From the NCBI RefSeq assembly GCF_011400295.1, contig NZ_CP049859.1, forward strand, positions 682,001 to 746,000: a stretch of DNA of 64,000 nucleotides, given 5' to 3'. A program made the position numbers and the translations under genes. The notes under the pieces are model-generated. The model worked only from the letters and a program-made list of their open reading frames with translations, had not been told where the DNA came from and did not search any database. The DNA comes from Erysipelothrix sp. HDW6A. Lineage in GTDB: Bacteria > Bacillota_I > Bacilli_A > Erysipelotrichales > Erysipelotrichaceae. Each line of letters begins with the position of its first letter. Position 1 is the stretch's first letter. Below, in pieces: positions 43,011 through 52,131 of this stretch.

Positions 43011-43316
43011 ATGTTAGTAAATGAAGGACAACATGTGATACCACCCATCAAGAAACAGAAACTCAACCTGTTCTTGGGCTATTCACCGTATGACTGGATT
43101 CGTATTGTAGGGTTGACGATAATATCTTTTTATATTTTCAAACTGTTTGTCAGTGATACTCTCAATATAGCCAAGTATTCGCTTGTAGTGTTTGTATTCA
43201 TGATGATGTTACTCCATGTTCATCCAGACTATGGAGAATCAATTTGGGGTATCCTTAAGAAAATTGTAAAGTATCATATCTTTCAACATAAACACTTTAT
43301 TCATAAGGAACGATGA
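43011..43316 (+). CDS. small two-span membrane protein, VirB3/PrgI-like candidate
   Basis: A 101-residue protein: a soluble start (VNEGQHVIPPIKKQK), two membrane segments close together (about 35-50 and 58-74), then a basic cytoplasmic tail rich in His. Size and topology match VirB3/PrgI/TcpE-type inner-membrane parts of Gram-positive conjugation channels, and it sits in the transfer operon, but sequence identity to any of these is not evident. AAAGGAG precedes ATG 43011; the longer upstream frame overlaps the previous gene and is rejected. Confidence 0.5.
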   Translation: MLVNEGQHVIPPIKKQKLNLFLGYSPYDWIRIVGLTIISFYIFKLFVSDTLNIAKYSLVVFVFMMMLLHVHPDYGESIWGILKKIVKYHIFQHKHFIHKER

Positions 43317-43336
43317 ACCTAGCAAACTTACTAGGT
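43317..43336. repeat. element palindrome, copy 9 (centre AACT)
   Basis: ACCTAGCAAACTTACTAGGT. Both half-sites carry the C variant at position 3 and the right arm has one further change. It starts one base after the previous stop codon. Confidence 0.8.
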
Positions 43337-43354
43337 TGCAAAGGAGACACAGCG

Positions 43355-43636
43355 ATGTACAGTGATTATGAAATACGAAAAGCAATGACACGTGAAGAAA
43401 CTATGCAATGTTTCGCACCTTTTGATTTTTCAAAGGTTGCTTCACTTGATAATTTTGATATTTTACAATTACACAAAATACGAATCATGATTTTTGATCG
43501 CATTGAAGTTTTGTGGGAAGCTACATGGATTGATGGGGAGCTTCGAAAGAATACTGAAGACGAACAGAATGAATGGAATAACTTAACAAATCTTAGCGAA
43601 CATATCAACAAGAAGTTGCGGTTGTATCATGATTAA
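43355..43636 (+). CDS. unrecognised 93-residue soluble protein
   Basis: A small protein with a charged, helical sequence (YEIRKAMTREETMQCF, RKNTEDEQNEWNNLTNL). No membrane segment and no known domain. AAGGAGA lies ten bases before the ATG at 43355; a longer frame from 43313 passes through palindrome copy 9 and is rejected. It belongs to the transfer operon by position. Confidence 0.5.
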   Translation: MYSDYEIRKAMTREETMQCFAPFDFSKVASLDNFDILQLHKIRIMIFDRIEVLWEATWIDGELRKNTEDEQNEWNNLTNLSEHINKKLRLYHD

Positions 43637-43679
43637 CTAACAACAGTTTAAACTTAAATAAATTGAGAAAGGAGCTTGT

Positions 43680-43970
43680 ATGAGTAATATTTTAGAGGCA
43701 TGCTATTGGTCTTGGTCAGTTGGGTTTCGGGATGCATTTGGATCGTTTGATTCATTCCGCAAAACACTTCTCGCCGAACAATACATATCTCACGGTAATG
43801 ATGCTTTTTATCTTGAACTCATTTGTCTTCAAGAGGATGATGTCACTTTGTATATTGTGGCGTCGTCACTATTCACTTTGTATGCAAGCAAAAACAAAGA
43901 CCTTGCAACAGAGGTATTTTATGATTTTAAAAACACGTATAAACAACTAGAAAAGAAGGAGATTTTATAA
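43680..43970 (+). CDS. unrecognised 96-residue protein
   Basis: A small soluble protein with two aromatic stretches (ACYWSWSVGFRDAFGSFDSF) and a helical end (DLATEVFYDFKNTYKQLEKK). AAAGGAG precedes the ATG. The last base of its stop codon is the first base of the next start, so it is coupled to the VirB2-like gene. No function can be given. Confidence 0.5.
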   Translation: MSNILEACYWSWSVGFRDAFGSFDSFRKTLLAEQYISHGNDAFYLELICLQEDDVTLYIVASSLFTLYASKNKDLATEVFYDFKNTYKQLEKKEIL

Positions 43971-44206
43971 TGGAAACATTTATTAATAAATTAGTAAAAC
44001 TTGTTGACCAATCAAAAGGATGGTTACAAAGTCTAGGGATACCAGTGATTGTGGTTGCAGCATTATTCTTCACAGTCATGTTTGCGATTTCAAGTGATCA
44101 AAACAAAGGAAAATATAAAATTGGACTTATTGTAACTGTTATTGCAACTGTAATATTTGCGGCTGTAGTCTATGTCATTCCTTGGTTCTATACATACTTT
44201 TCCTAA
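43970..44206 (+). CDS. VirB2/Maff2-like small membrane protein (pilin-like candidate)
   Basis: A 78-residue protein with two membrane segments (about 23-42 and 52-76) separated by a short charged loop (SSDQNKGKYK). Size, topology and position immediately before the VirB6-like gene match VirB2-like or Maff2-type proteins of Firmicute conjugative elements, which form part of the channel. It lacks an obvious cleavable signal, so maturation as a pilin is uncertain. Confidence 0.6.
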   Translation: METFINKLVKLVDQSKGWLQSLGIPVIVVAALFFTVMFAISSDQNKGKYKIGLIVTVIATVIFAAVVYVIPWFYTYFS

Positions 44207-44237
44207 GCAAAATCAAACAGAAAAGAGGTGATGAACA

Positions 44238-46046
44238 ATGTTTGATTGGGTAGGAGAGAGTCTTGAAAAAATGTGGCGTTCCATGTCCTGGGGGATGATG
44301 AGTTGGATCCTTGACACTGTTAATGGATTTGTCAATGAAATCATCGTTCCTATTTCTAAGATGACCTTCGTCAAGTCACCGTACATTGCAAATGTCATTA
44401 GCGAATTTAGTAAAGCAGCGGCACTATTATTAGTGCCGTTTACAATGTTTGCAATCATTAGTGCTGTATTTGCAGGTGAACTCACAGAGCGACTCAAGAA
44501 GATTATGATTGGCTGTATATTAAGTCTTCTCATTATCGTTGGGACACGCCCTATAGTTCTATGGTTATCTGATAGTGCAACAGAGATATCTACAGCGCTC
44601 GTTGGGGAAAACGGTTATACCAGTTTGGATGACTCGATTACCGTGTCATTTTTGAAAGCGGCCAATACAGATATGAGCGAAGATAAGGTTAAATCGTTTG
44701 TAGCAGATTATCAATTACCATCGTTTGATTATAACGATGTTGATGAATCAGGAGACTTTAAATACACACTGAATATATTTCCTACGATGGTCTTTGGAAT
44801 CATTATGTTGTTTCTATTGACCTACATAGCCATTCAGATGCTCTTTCGAAGTTTCAACCTTGCCTTTATGTTTGTGATGACGCCGTTCTCATCCTTAACG
44901 CTCGTAACACAAGATTCATCAGGATGGCGATTTGCACGGAGTCAATTAACCAGTAGTCTCATGCTCAATGCATGTCAGTTATGGTCCTTAGTCTTTGCTT
45001 TAGAATTCATTAATTCACAACAAACAAGTAATGCATTTCTTAAAATCCTTATTTTGATTGTAGGACTTCTTGCGGTTCTCATGATTCCAAACATGATTAA
45101 TGGAATTGTAGGTGGAACCCAACAAAGTATCTTACAAGCAGCACAAGGCGCCCTGATGGGAGCCAATGCAGCAAGAGCGTTAACAGCAGGTGCGATTGGG
45201 TCTGTTGCAAGTACAGCCATGGGATTTGGAAACATGCTTAAAGGATTTGGAACAGGACAAGGAAAGGGACTTGGAGGTCTTGTAGGTGGAGCAGCAAGTG
45301 CGCCACTTCGCTTTGCTTCAGGAGCAATTCGAGGTGATGGTAAAACAATCTTTGGTAGGGAAGGAAGTAAAGCTAATCAAAGAGGAGCGAACATTCGTAG
45401 TGGAGTTGATGCACGACGTAATCAACCAGAAAATGTAGCAAAACGTGCGATGAACCAAGCACTTCGAAGAGGACCTGTAAGCCCTGGTAATCAAAGTATC
45501 AACCCAGAACCTCATGTGTCATCAGTAAACCCTGGTAACGAAGGTTCTTCAACATTCGATGGTAGTGATTTAAGAGATCGTGATACATCAAGTCACGTTC
45601 CACCAACAAGTAATGAGAGTGGTCCAAGTACAACAGCAAGTAGCGCTCAAAACGTGTCTCAAGGCACTGGTAGTTCTTCAGTCATGGATGGAAACAGTTT
45701 GAAGGAACATGAATCAAGTTCGAGTTCATCTCAGGAATTGGAGACTTCAAGTTATGCGCGAGGTAGTGAAAGTTCTTCAGGAGTTCTTAAAGGAGAATCT
45801 CTAGCTTCAAACCAAACATCACAACAAACAAAACTTGGAAGCTCTCAAAAGACTCAAGAAACACGAAGTACTAAACCAAGCGTGGATGTAAACACGCTTA
45901 ATAAACGAAACCAAGGCAGTGGACAAGGGCCTTCAGTAACAAAAGGAAGCACAAAACAGACACAATTGAAATCAACAAACCGTGTCAGCAATTCAAGTCG
46001 ATTTAAAACCAAGTATCGTGCTAACAATACGGAAAAGAAAGGATAG
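44238..46046 (+). CDS. VirB6/TrbL-like polytopic channel protein
   Basis: A 602-residue membrane protein. Five to six membrane segments lie in residues 60-290; a Gly/Ala-rich stretch (about 290-385) follows, then a long, unstructured Ser/Thr/Gln/Asn-rich hydrophilic tail (about 385-602). The layout is that of TrbL/VirB6/CD0411-type proteins that form the inner part of the conjugation channel. AGAGGTGATG precedes the ATG. It is immediately upstream of the VirB4 ATPase gene, the usual order in Firmicute elements. Confidence 0.77.
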   Translation: MFDWVGESLEKMWRSMSWGMMSWILDTVNGFVNEIIVPISKMTFVKSPYIANVISEFSKAAALLLVPFTMFAIISAVFAGELTERLKKIMIGCILSLLIIVGTRPIVLWLSDSATEISTALVGENGYTSLDDSITVSFLKAANTDMSEDKVKSFVADYQLPSFDYNDVDESGDFKYTLNIFPTMVFGIIMLFLLTYIAIQMLFRSFNLAFMFVMTPFSSLTLVTQDSSGWRFARSQLTSSLMLNACQLWSLVFALEFINSQQTSNAFLKILILIVGLLAVLMIPNMINGIVGGTQQSILQAAQGALMGANAARALTAGAIGSVASTAMGFGNMLKGFGTGQGKGLGGLVGGAASAPLRFASGAIRGDGKTIFGREGSKANQRGANIRSGVDARRNQPENVAKRAMNQALRRGPVSPGNQSINPEPHVSSVNPGNEGSSTFDGSDLRDRDTSSHVPPTSNESGPSTTASSAQNVSQGTGSSSVMDGNSLKEHESSSSSSQELETSSYARGSESSSGVLKGESLASNQTSQQTKLGSSQKTQETRSTKPSVDVNTLNKRNQGSGQGPSVTKGSTKQTQLKSTNRVSNSSRFKTKYRANNTEKKG

Positions 46047-46049
46047 CTT

Positions 46050-48473
46050 ATGAAACTCTTTAATAAGTTTAAACCAACAGATGAAGTGATGAAATATCGT
46101 ATTGACGATGACTTCACTTTATACAATTCAAAAAAACGTATCGTTAACGCGATACGTGTCTTTCCTAAAAACTTTGATAATTTTAGGGATAGTGATCAAT
46201 TACGAGAAATTGATAGTTTCTCAAGTCTTATCCAAAGACTACCACTCAAAGAAATTCAAATCTTTAAAACTGATGAAGGCGCAGATCTTGATTCATTTAT
46301 GGTTCAATTCGATATGATGATTGAGTCCTTTGATATTAATAATCCAGAAGACCGTCGTAAGATCAATCAATTGAGTGAAGAAAAACTAGAACTCCAACAA
46401 AGTATTCTTCGAAGAGACATCATCGATAAATACTTTTACATCATCTATACAGAAAAAGACATCTCAAGTTCCTTAGACTCTGAAGCTGTTATGACCCGAA
46501 TTTTAGAAGAAGAAGGCTTTGAATATCAATCCTTAGGTCGCTTTGAAATCTTAATGATTCTTTATAAATATTTGAATCCAATTCGATCTCAATATTCAGC
46601 ACTTCCGAAATTTAGTTTTGGCAGTGACTTAAGTATGAAAAACATCGTGAATATGGATTCCTATTCGCTTGCAAGCAATCAACTACTCGATGATTATATT
46701 GTGTCGGATGGTGTTTATCATAAAATGCTTTATATTCAAGGGCTTCCTGAAGAACCAGCAGCTGGTTGGCTTGCATCGTTTTCAGGAATTGATGAACTGG
46801 ACTACAGCATTCATATTAGTAATACCAATATCGGTGATATCACCAAAGCTTATGATAAATCAAAAACAGCCTTACGGATGGATTCTGAGAGTCAACATTT
46901 GAAATCGAGTGACTTAAAGATTCTCCAACGGAAATATTCTGCCATCGATGCGCAACAAAATAAAATTGCAGCAGGTATGAAAGTGTATGAAGTCTTTATG
47001 AGTATGCGAATAAAAGCCTACACTTTAGAAGACTTGCGTTGGAAGGAAGAAAAGATCAAAGAGATTGCTGGACCAAAAGGTTATCTATTACGACAAGGCT
47101 TTGGTGAGCAAAATGCACTCTTTGAAGCAACAGCACCTGTAGGGAATTTCCTATTCAAAGATACACAGTATTGTAAGTATGTAACGGCTGATACGATAGG
47201 TTGGGGCTATCCATTTATTCATGAGTCGCTAGTCGATCCAAATATGCCAATACGTCTTGGAAAAACCTTCAGTAATGGAATCGTACTTCTTGATACAACC
47301 ACATGGAATGATGACAGACCGAACTCCAATGAATTCATAACAGGGGTAACGGGTGCTGGTAAAACTTTCTTACTCATGCATTTAATCAACAGTCGCTACA
47401 ATCGTGGCGAGAAGCAGTTTATCATAGATGTCGTTGGTAAAGAACTGGTCAAATTAACGAATGACTTAAATGGTATCGTTGTTGATAGTTCTTCGAACCA
47501 AAACTCAATGATTAATCCTTTACAAGTAAGACTTGATATTGAAGAGAGTACAGCTGAAGATGAGGATACAAGTAACATTGAATATGAAAAGATTTATCCG
47601 CTGGCATTACATTTATTCTTCTTAAGGGCCTTCATGAAACTTCACGTCGGAGATATCCAGGACAAAGACATCATTGTTCGATACATCGATGACTTACTCA
47701 CTGATTTCTATGGTGAGTGGAATATTAACCTGGAGACTCCAGCCAGTGAATTACTCAAACTTGAAAATACTGATTATCCCGTATTCGAAGATTTCTATAA
47801 GTACGTCATCAAACGGTATGAACAAAGTGGTAAAGGTGATTATGGGCGTGTTCCTAAAGAACGTCTTGAAAGTCTGATTGTATTCATAAAAGGTTTAGCT
47901 GTAGGTGCGGACAGTACAATTTTCAATGGTCATACTAATGTAGATCTTGATGCAGCAGATACCTTTAATTTTGATATCTCAAAACTTCAAGGACGCGATG
48001 ACGGAGTCTTAGCTGCACAATACTACAATATTATTTCCTTTGTATGGGGTTATGTAACCACCCACAAAAGAGTAGCATTCAAACGAATTTATGCTGATGA
48101 GGTCCACTCGATGTTGGATCCTGATTTACCAGATTTGTCGAAGTGGATGCGTAAAATTAGTAAAGAGAATCGTAAATTCTTATGTGGTTTATCGTGTGCT
48201 ACTCAAGAACTAGCAGACGCATTAGAAGGTGATTCTTCAAAACAAGGAAAATCGATTTTATCAAACTCAACGTATCAAATCTTCTTAATGGCAGATAACG
48301 ATACACGAAACACTTTAGAAGCACAAAAAGCTTATGATAAAGAAGACCTTGATTTCTTAGAACTCAAAGCAAAACGAGGGGAAGCATTACTGAAGTATGG
48401 CCATTCAAAAATGCGGATACGAATTGATGTAGGCTATCTTGAAGATTACTATAAATCACTTCAAGTAAATTAA
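46050..48473 (+). CDS. VirB4/TraE-type conjugation ATPase
   Basis: An 807-residue cytoplasmic motor that drives assembly or DNA transport through the channel. Walker A GVTGAGKTF lies near residue 432 and Walker B RIYADEVHSML near 677, followed by GLSCATQELADAL and an NTRNTL block typical of VirB4/TraC C-termini. The N-terminal 400 residues contain the VirB4 N domain. The full length is normal. It starts three bases after the VirB6-like gene stop. Palindrome copy 10 follows its stop codon. Confidence 0.93.
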   Translation: MKLFNKFKPTDEVMKYRIDDDFTLYNSKKRIVNAIRVFPKNFDNFRDSDQLREIDSFSSLIQRLPLKEIQIFKTDEGADLDSFMVQFDMMIESFDINNPEDRRKINQLSEEKLELQQSILRRDIIDKYFYIIYTEKDISSSLDSEAVMTRILEEEGFEYQSLGRFEILMILYKYLNPIRSQYSALPKFSFGSDLSMKNIVNMDSYSLASNQLLDDYIVSDGVYHKMLYIQGLPEEPAAGWLASFSGIDELDYSIHISNTNIGDITKAYDKSKTALRMDSESQHLKSSDLKILQRKYSAIDAQQNKIAAGMKVYEVFMSMRIKAYTLEDLRWKEEKIKEIAGPKGYLLRQGFGEQNALFEATAPVGNFLFKDTQYCKYVTADTIGWGYPFIHESLVDPNMPIRLGKTFSNGIVLLDTTTWNDDRPNSNEFITGVTGAGKTFLLMHLINSRYNRGEKQFIIDVVGKELVKLTNDLNGIVVDSSSNQNSMINPLQVRLDIEESTAEDEDTSNIEYEKIYPLALHLFFLRAFMKLHVGDIQDKDIIVRYIDDLLTDFYGEWNINLETPASELLKLENTDYPVFEDFYKYVIKRYEQSGKGDYGRVPKERLESLIVFIKGLAVGADSTIFNGHTNVDLDAADTFNFDISKLQGRDDGVLAAQYYNIISFVWGYVTTHKRVAFKRIYADEVHSMLDPDLPDLSKWMRKISKENRKFLCGLSCATQELADALEGDSSKQGKSILSNSTYQIFLMADNDTRNTLEAQKAYDKEDLDFLELKAKRGEALLKYGHSKMRIRIDVGYLEDYYKSLQVN

Positions 48474-48482
48474 GCTAAAACA

Positions 48483-48502
48483 ACATAGCAGATTTGCTAT
48501 GT
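48483..48502. repeat. element palindrome, copy 10 (centre GATT, inverted)
   Basis: ACATAGCAGATTTGCTATGT with perfect arms. AACA/TGTT flanks extend the pairing and TTTTT follows. Confidence 0.9.
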
Positions 48503-48529
48503 TGTTTTTGTATCCAGAAAGGAGGCGCT

Positions 48530-49696
48530 ATGGCCGTATTATTTATGAACTTGAGACGCGTTGATTTAAACACAACCAATCTCAAGGATATGATTGATTA
48601 TTACTCCAGGGATGAAGCGGTCAACTCAGAAGCCCTGGAACCTGAAAACGTTGAAGATATGCTTGCATATTATGGTCGATTTGATGCTGAAGAAATGACT
48701 ACAGGTTTTGACTTCAATGGTGATAAAACAACGATGCAGGCAAAAAAGGAACTGGACCTGTATCAACCATCACAAGTCTATCAAACCGTAATCTCATTTC
48801 GACCTGAAGACGCAGACCGTCTCAACATTACAAACAAGAAAGACTTCTCACTTCTTTGTTCGAGCTATGTAATGGAAGCTGCAAAAGTCTTAAACATCCG
48901 ACAAGAAAATCTTGTATGGACAGGCTTTATGCACAGCAACACTGAAAATCCACATTGTCATATTTATTTCTTTGATAAAAACCGAATAGAACAACCACTT
49001 CTTACCAGGAAACAACTCAATGAAGTGCGTTCAAAACTAGGGAATCGTATTATGAACCAGGTTGATAATTACAAAATGAAAGATGAGCTTCGTAAGAACA
49101 TCTTGAATGATATGAAGATGACCTTACATCAGAAGAATTTTGACAAGCTCATTTCTTCACGCATGGTCTTAGGACATGGGCTTAAGAAACTAAGTGTTGA
49201 AGACAAATCACTCTTAAAGGACCTTCGTAGCCTAGCGCAAGAAATACCACACACAGGCCGTAAACAAAGCGCTACTTTGGAGAAGTATTATCCTGAAGCA
49301 TTTAAAATGCTTGAGAGTGTACGGGAACAGTTACTAGCTGGAACACCATTCTATGAAGAATACAAAGCTCACATCGAGGAGATGACACAAAACTTCGAAA
49401 CTTTATATGGAAGTGAGTCAAAAGCAAAGAACTATGAAGACAATCAAATGAAACGTCTTCATACACCAATCAATAATGCCATCATCAAGTTTGTGAGCGA
49501 GCATCGAGAGAGCTTAACACATCCTGATTTTGATTTCACGATGCCAAGCGAACCCGTTTTGACATCACTTTGGAATCTTCAGAATTTCTGCTTCAACCAA
49601 ATGGCTTCAGCAATTCATCAAATGCGAGTTCCAGGAGCTTTACGTAAAGATAAAGACAAAGAAAGGGAGGATGAGTATGATGAAGAACTCACGTGA
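48530..49696 (+). CDS. MobP2-type relaxase
   Basis: Nicks the element at oriT and leads the strand into the recipient. The 388-residue protein begins MNLRRVDLNTTNLKDMIDYYSRDEA, as MobP2 (MobL-like) relaxases do, with a Tyr-rich N-terminus (candidate catalytic Tyr in IDYYSRDE or LAYYGRF). The HUH-type histidines lie in NTENPHCHIYFFD (about residues 137-149). The C-terminal half is helical. AAAGGAGG precedes the ATG at 48530; the longer frame from 48494 passes through palindrome copy 10. It overlaps the next gene and is encoded between VirB4 and VirD4. Confidence 0.85.
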   Translation: MAVLFMNLRRVDLNTTNLKDMIDYYSRDEAVNSEALEPENVEDMLAYYGRFDAEEMTTGFDFNGDKTTMQAKKELDLYQPSQVYQTVISFRPEDADRLNITNKKDFSLLCSSYVMEAAKVLNIRQENLVWTGFMHSNTENPHCHIYFFDKNRIEQPLLTRKQLNEVRSKLGNRIMNQVDNYKMKDELRKNILNDMKMTLHQKNFDKLISSRMVLGHGLKKLSVEDKSLLKDLRSLAQEIPHTGRKQSATLEKYYPEAFKMLESVREQLLAGTPFYEEYKAHIEEMTQNFETLYGSESKAKNYEDNQMKRLHTPINNAIIKFVSEHRESLTHPDFDFTMPSEPVLTSLWNLQNFCFNQMASAIHQMRVPGALRKDKDKEREDEYDEELT

Positions 49697-50015
49697 CAAA
49701 TTGTTAGCACCGCTACTATTGCTCGTGTTATTACATCTATTAGTTCCTTACCTTTATAACACGCTAACGAAAACACCTGCTTCAATACTTAACTATTTGA
49801 ATCCTTTATACTACCTGGAGTTTTATGTGAGAATGCCGCTTTTCTCTGCTGCTATCCTTGGCTTAATCGCACTTTTCATGGTTGTGTCTTATGAAGCAAG
49901 TAATGAACTTGTCTTAGAACATGAGGACCAAAGTAGGCTTGCGACAGAGGAAGAGATTTCTGGTAACTTTACGAAGTTTGATCCATACAAGAAGTTGAAG
50001 GAGGTTAAGAAGTGA
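49677..50015 (+). CDS. small two-span membrane protein of the transfer operon
   Basis: A 112-residue protein with two membrane segments (about 8-30 and 53-75) and a charged cytoplasmic tail. Starts at 49671, 49677 or 49680 are possible; 49677 gives the best distance from GGGAGG. It overlaps the relaxase gene by about 20 bases and its stop TGA shares a base with the VirD4 start. Encoded between relaxase and coupling protein, it may support the coupling protein in the membrane. Confidence 0.6.
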   Translation: MMKNSRDKLLAPLLLLVLLHLLVPYLYNTLTKTPASILNYLNPLYYLEFYVRMPLFSAAILGLIALFMVVSYEASNELVLEHEDQSRLATEEEISGNFTKFDPYKKLKEVKK

Positions 50016-51649
50016 TGGGACTATTTAAAAAGAAAGAAATTTGGAAACCTGAAGAACGCGGTGGGATTGTAGTAGGGTATGACTCGAAGAAGAAAATCTA
50101 TTATTTTGAGAGCGATACGAAGCACAGCCTTATTACTGGTGTTACAGGTTCTGGGAAAACCAAGCGTGTATTCATTCCTTCAATACTAACGGCAATTTCT
50201 TATGGTGATAGTTTTATTGCCAATGATACTAAAAAAGAACTGTATTACACACTTAAGACACTGCTTGAAGAAAAAGGGTATGATGTACTCTTGATTGATT
50301 ATCGTTTTCCGGAGTTTGGACAACGTTATAACTTTATGGATGATGTCATTCACAATGTGAAAGCCGGAAAAGATGATGAAGCGCAAATGGAATCTGCTGA
50401 CTTAGTGGCCACATTGCTACCACGTCCTAAAACGGGAGAACCCATGTGGACGGATGGTGCAAGAAGTGCCATTGAAGCAACAATCTTAGGACTTGCAGTT
50501 AGTGAAGATATTCCACAGAGCGCTAAGAACATTAGTAACGTATTTTATAACATCATGAAGCTTGGCCGCCAAACTGGAAAAACAACACCGATTGATGAAT
50601 ATTTCAAAAGTGGAGAACGATCATACATTGAAACCGTTGCTTATGGTAACTATGGAATGTCGAGTTCAAAGGTTCGAATGTCTTTTAACAGTTTAGCAAC
50701 CTCCTCAATCCGTGAATTCACCTACAAGAAAATTACCAAGCAAACATCGATGAGTGATTTTAACATTCGTGATTATGCACAAAAAGACTCAAAACCAGTT
50801 GCCATCTTTGTGGTGAACCCGGATGAAAAAGAAACTTTAGAACGATTATCTACAACCTTTATTGAGGCAATGTATCGTAAGCTCACAGAAGAGTCCAACA
50901 AGATGCCTGGTTCAAAGTTACCACGACGTTGGCATTTTTATCTGGATGAGTTTACGAACATGGGTAAGCTGAAAGACTTCTCAAAAAGACTTACTGTTTC
51001 ACGAGGTCGTAACATCATTTATCACTTAGGAGTACAAGCTGATAAAATGCTGGATTCAACCTATGGAAAAGATGATGCTGATGTTATTCGAAAGAATACA
51101 TCCGTTAAAGTGTGGCTTACTGCACCAGATACTGAAGACCGTAAATTCATACAAGAAGCTGTAGGTCAAGAGTCCGTAATAGGCACCAATAAAAATAAAC
51201 GAGAACGCGGCCTTTTTGACTTGAGTATTAGTAAAGATAGTTTGAGTTTATCATCCAAAAAGAAACAACTCATATCGACAGAGTTTTTAACACTAATGGG
51301 TGGAGTTGGTTATGAACAGGACGCTGTAGTTAAGAAGACAGGGATGTTTGCATTCAAAACGAAGCTTCCTTTTTGGATGGAATGTAATTATGCAGAATTT
51401 ATTAAGCCTATTAGTTATGAAGATGAAATTGAACGCAAGGATGATGAAACACTAGAGTACTGGAAACTTTTACCTGTAGAAGAAGCATTAGAAGAAAGTG
51501 GTGCAGGATCTCAAGACATGGGTGAGAGTCAAGAAGTCAATCAAACACAAAGTGGCGAAGATAAAGAATTGGCAGACTCAGTATCGTTTCTTGATGAAAG
51601 CTACGAGTATGATCCAGCGAATGTAGAATATCCGGATTATGACAGTTAG
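50015..51649 (+). CDS. VirD4/TraG-type coupling protein
   Basis: A 544-residue hexameric ATPase that brings the relaxase-DNA complex to the secretion channel. Walker A GVTGSGKTKR lies about residues 42-51, Walker B WHFYLDEFTNMGKL about 304-317, followed by TVSRGRNIIYHLGVQ and a conserved C-terminal region. There are no N-terminal membrane segments, as in other short Firmicute coupling proteins, where a small partner protein (the preceding gene) supplies them. ATG 50015 follows GAAGGAGG and overlaps the previous stop by one base. Confidence 0.92.
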   Translation: MGLFKKKEIWKPEERGGIVVGYDSKKKIYYFESDTKHSLITGVTGSGKTKRVFIPSILTAISYGDSFIANDTKKELYYTLKTLLEEKGYDVLLIDYRFPEFGQRYNFMDDVIHNVKAGKDDEAQMESADLVATLLPRPKTGEPMWTDGARSAIEATILGLAVSEDIPQSAKNISNVFYNIMKLGRQTGKTTPIDEYFKSGERSYIETVAYGNYGMSSSKVRMSFNSLATSSIREFTYKKITKQTSMSDFNIRDYAQKDSKPVAIFVVNPDEKETLERLSTTFIEAMYRKLTEESNKMPGSKLPRRWHFYLDEFTNMGKLKDFSKRLTVSRGRNIIYHLGVQADKMLDSTYGKDDADVIRKNTSVKVWLTAPDTEDRKFIQEAVGQESVIGTNKNKRERGLFDLSISKDSLSLSSKKKQLISTEFLTLMGGVGYEQDAVVKKTGMFAFKTKLPFWMECNYAEFIKPISYEDEIERKDDETLEYWKLLPVEEALEESGAGSQDMGESQEVNQTQSGEDKELADSVSFLDESYEYDPANVEYPDYDS

Positions 51650-51666
51650 AGAAGGGAGTGAAAAAT

Positions 51667-52131
51667 ATGCAAACAGTAAGTTTACTCAGTGATGCAGAAC
51701 TATATAATTATGGTCTTATTGCTGAAGATATATCTGAAGTAATATTAAGTCCTGATTTTGTGAATGGGATGATTCTTGACAACGAAGCAACTGATAGTGA
51801 TAAACACACCTATTATTATGTACGGCTTCTTAGAACACTGAAGCCTGAGTCACTACAGGGAGTTCTCATTGACTTCCCTGAAGACCATTTACTCTTAGCT
51901 ACAGAACTTCAAAAGTTAGGAGTTCAAGTCTTCAACAACAATTACGAAGAGTTCGAACTCATTGAACTTGAAATCATTCCAAAATGGCGCTTAGTAAAGC
52001 GAAGACGGCAAAAGAAACAGTTAGATGAAGTGTTTATTAAGAAACGTTATATCGCTCCTAAAACGTCTAAAAACAAGTTTAAGGGCTATCTTAAAAACAA
52101 GCTTGGTAAACGAAGGGATGATTTCTTTTGA
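51667..52131 (+). CDS. unrecognised transfer-operon protein
   Basis: A 154-residue soluble protein with a basic C-terminal third (WRLVKRRRQKKQ, KKRYIAPKTSKNKFKGYLKNKLGKRR), suggesting nucleic-acid or membrane-surface contact. AGGGAG lies eight bases before ATG 51667. It overlaps the M23-hydrolase gene by four bases (ATGA-like coupling). No domain is recognised. Confidence 0.55.
   Translation: MQTVSLLSDAELYNYGLIAEDISEVILSPDFVNGMILDNEATDSDKHTYYYVRLLRTLKPESLQGVLIDFPEDHLLLATELQKLGVQVFNNNYEEFELIELEIIPKWRLVKRRRQKKQLDEVFIKKRYIAPKTSKNKFKGYLKNKLGKRRDDFF

Noticed and set aside
48530..49696. MobV-type plasmid recombination relaxase
   Set aside because: The start and the NPHCHIYFFD histidine motif fit MobP2/MobL better, and a MobV N-terminus is missing.
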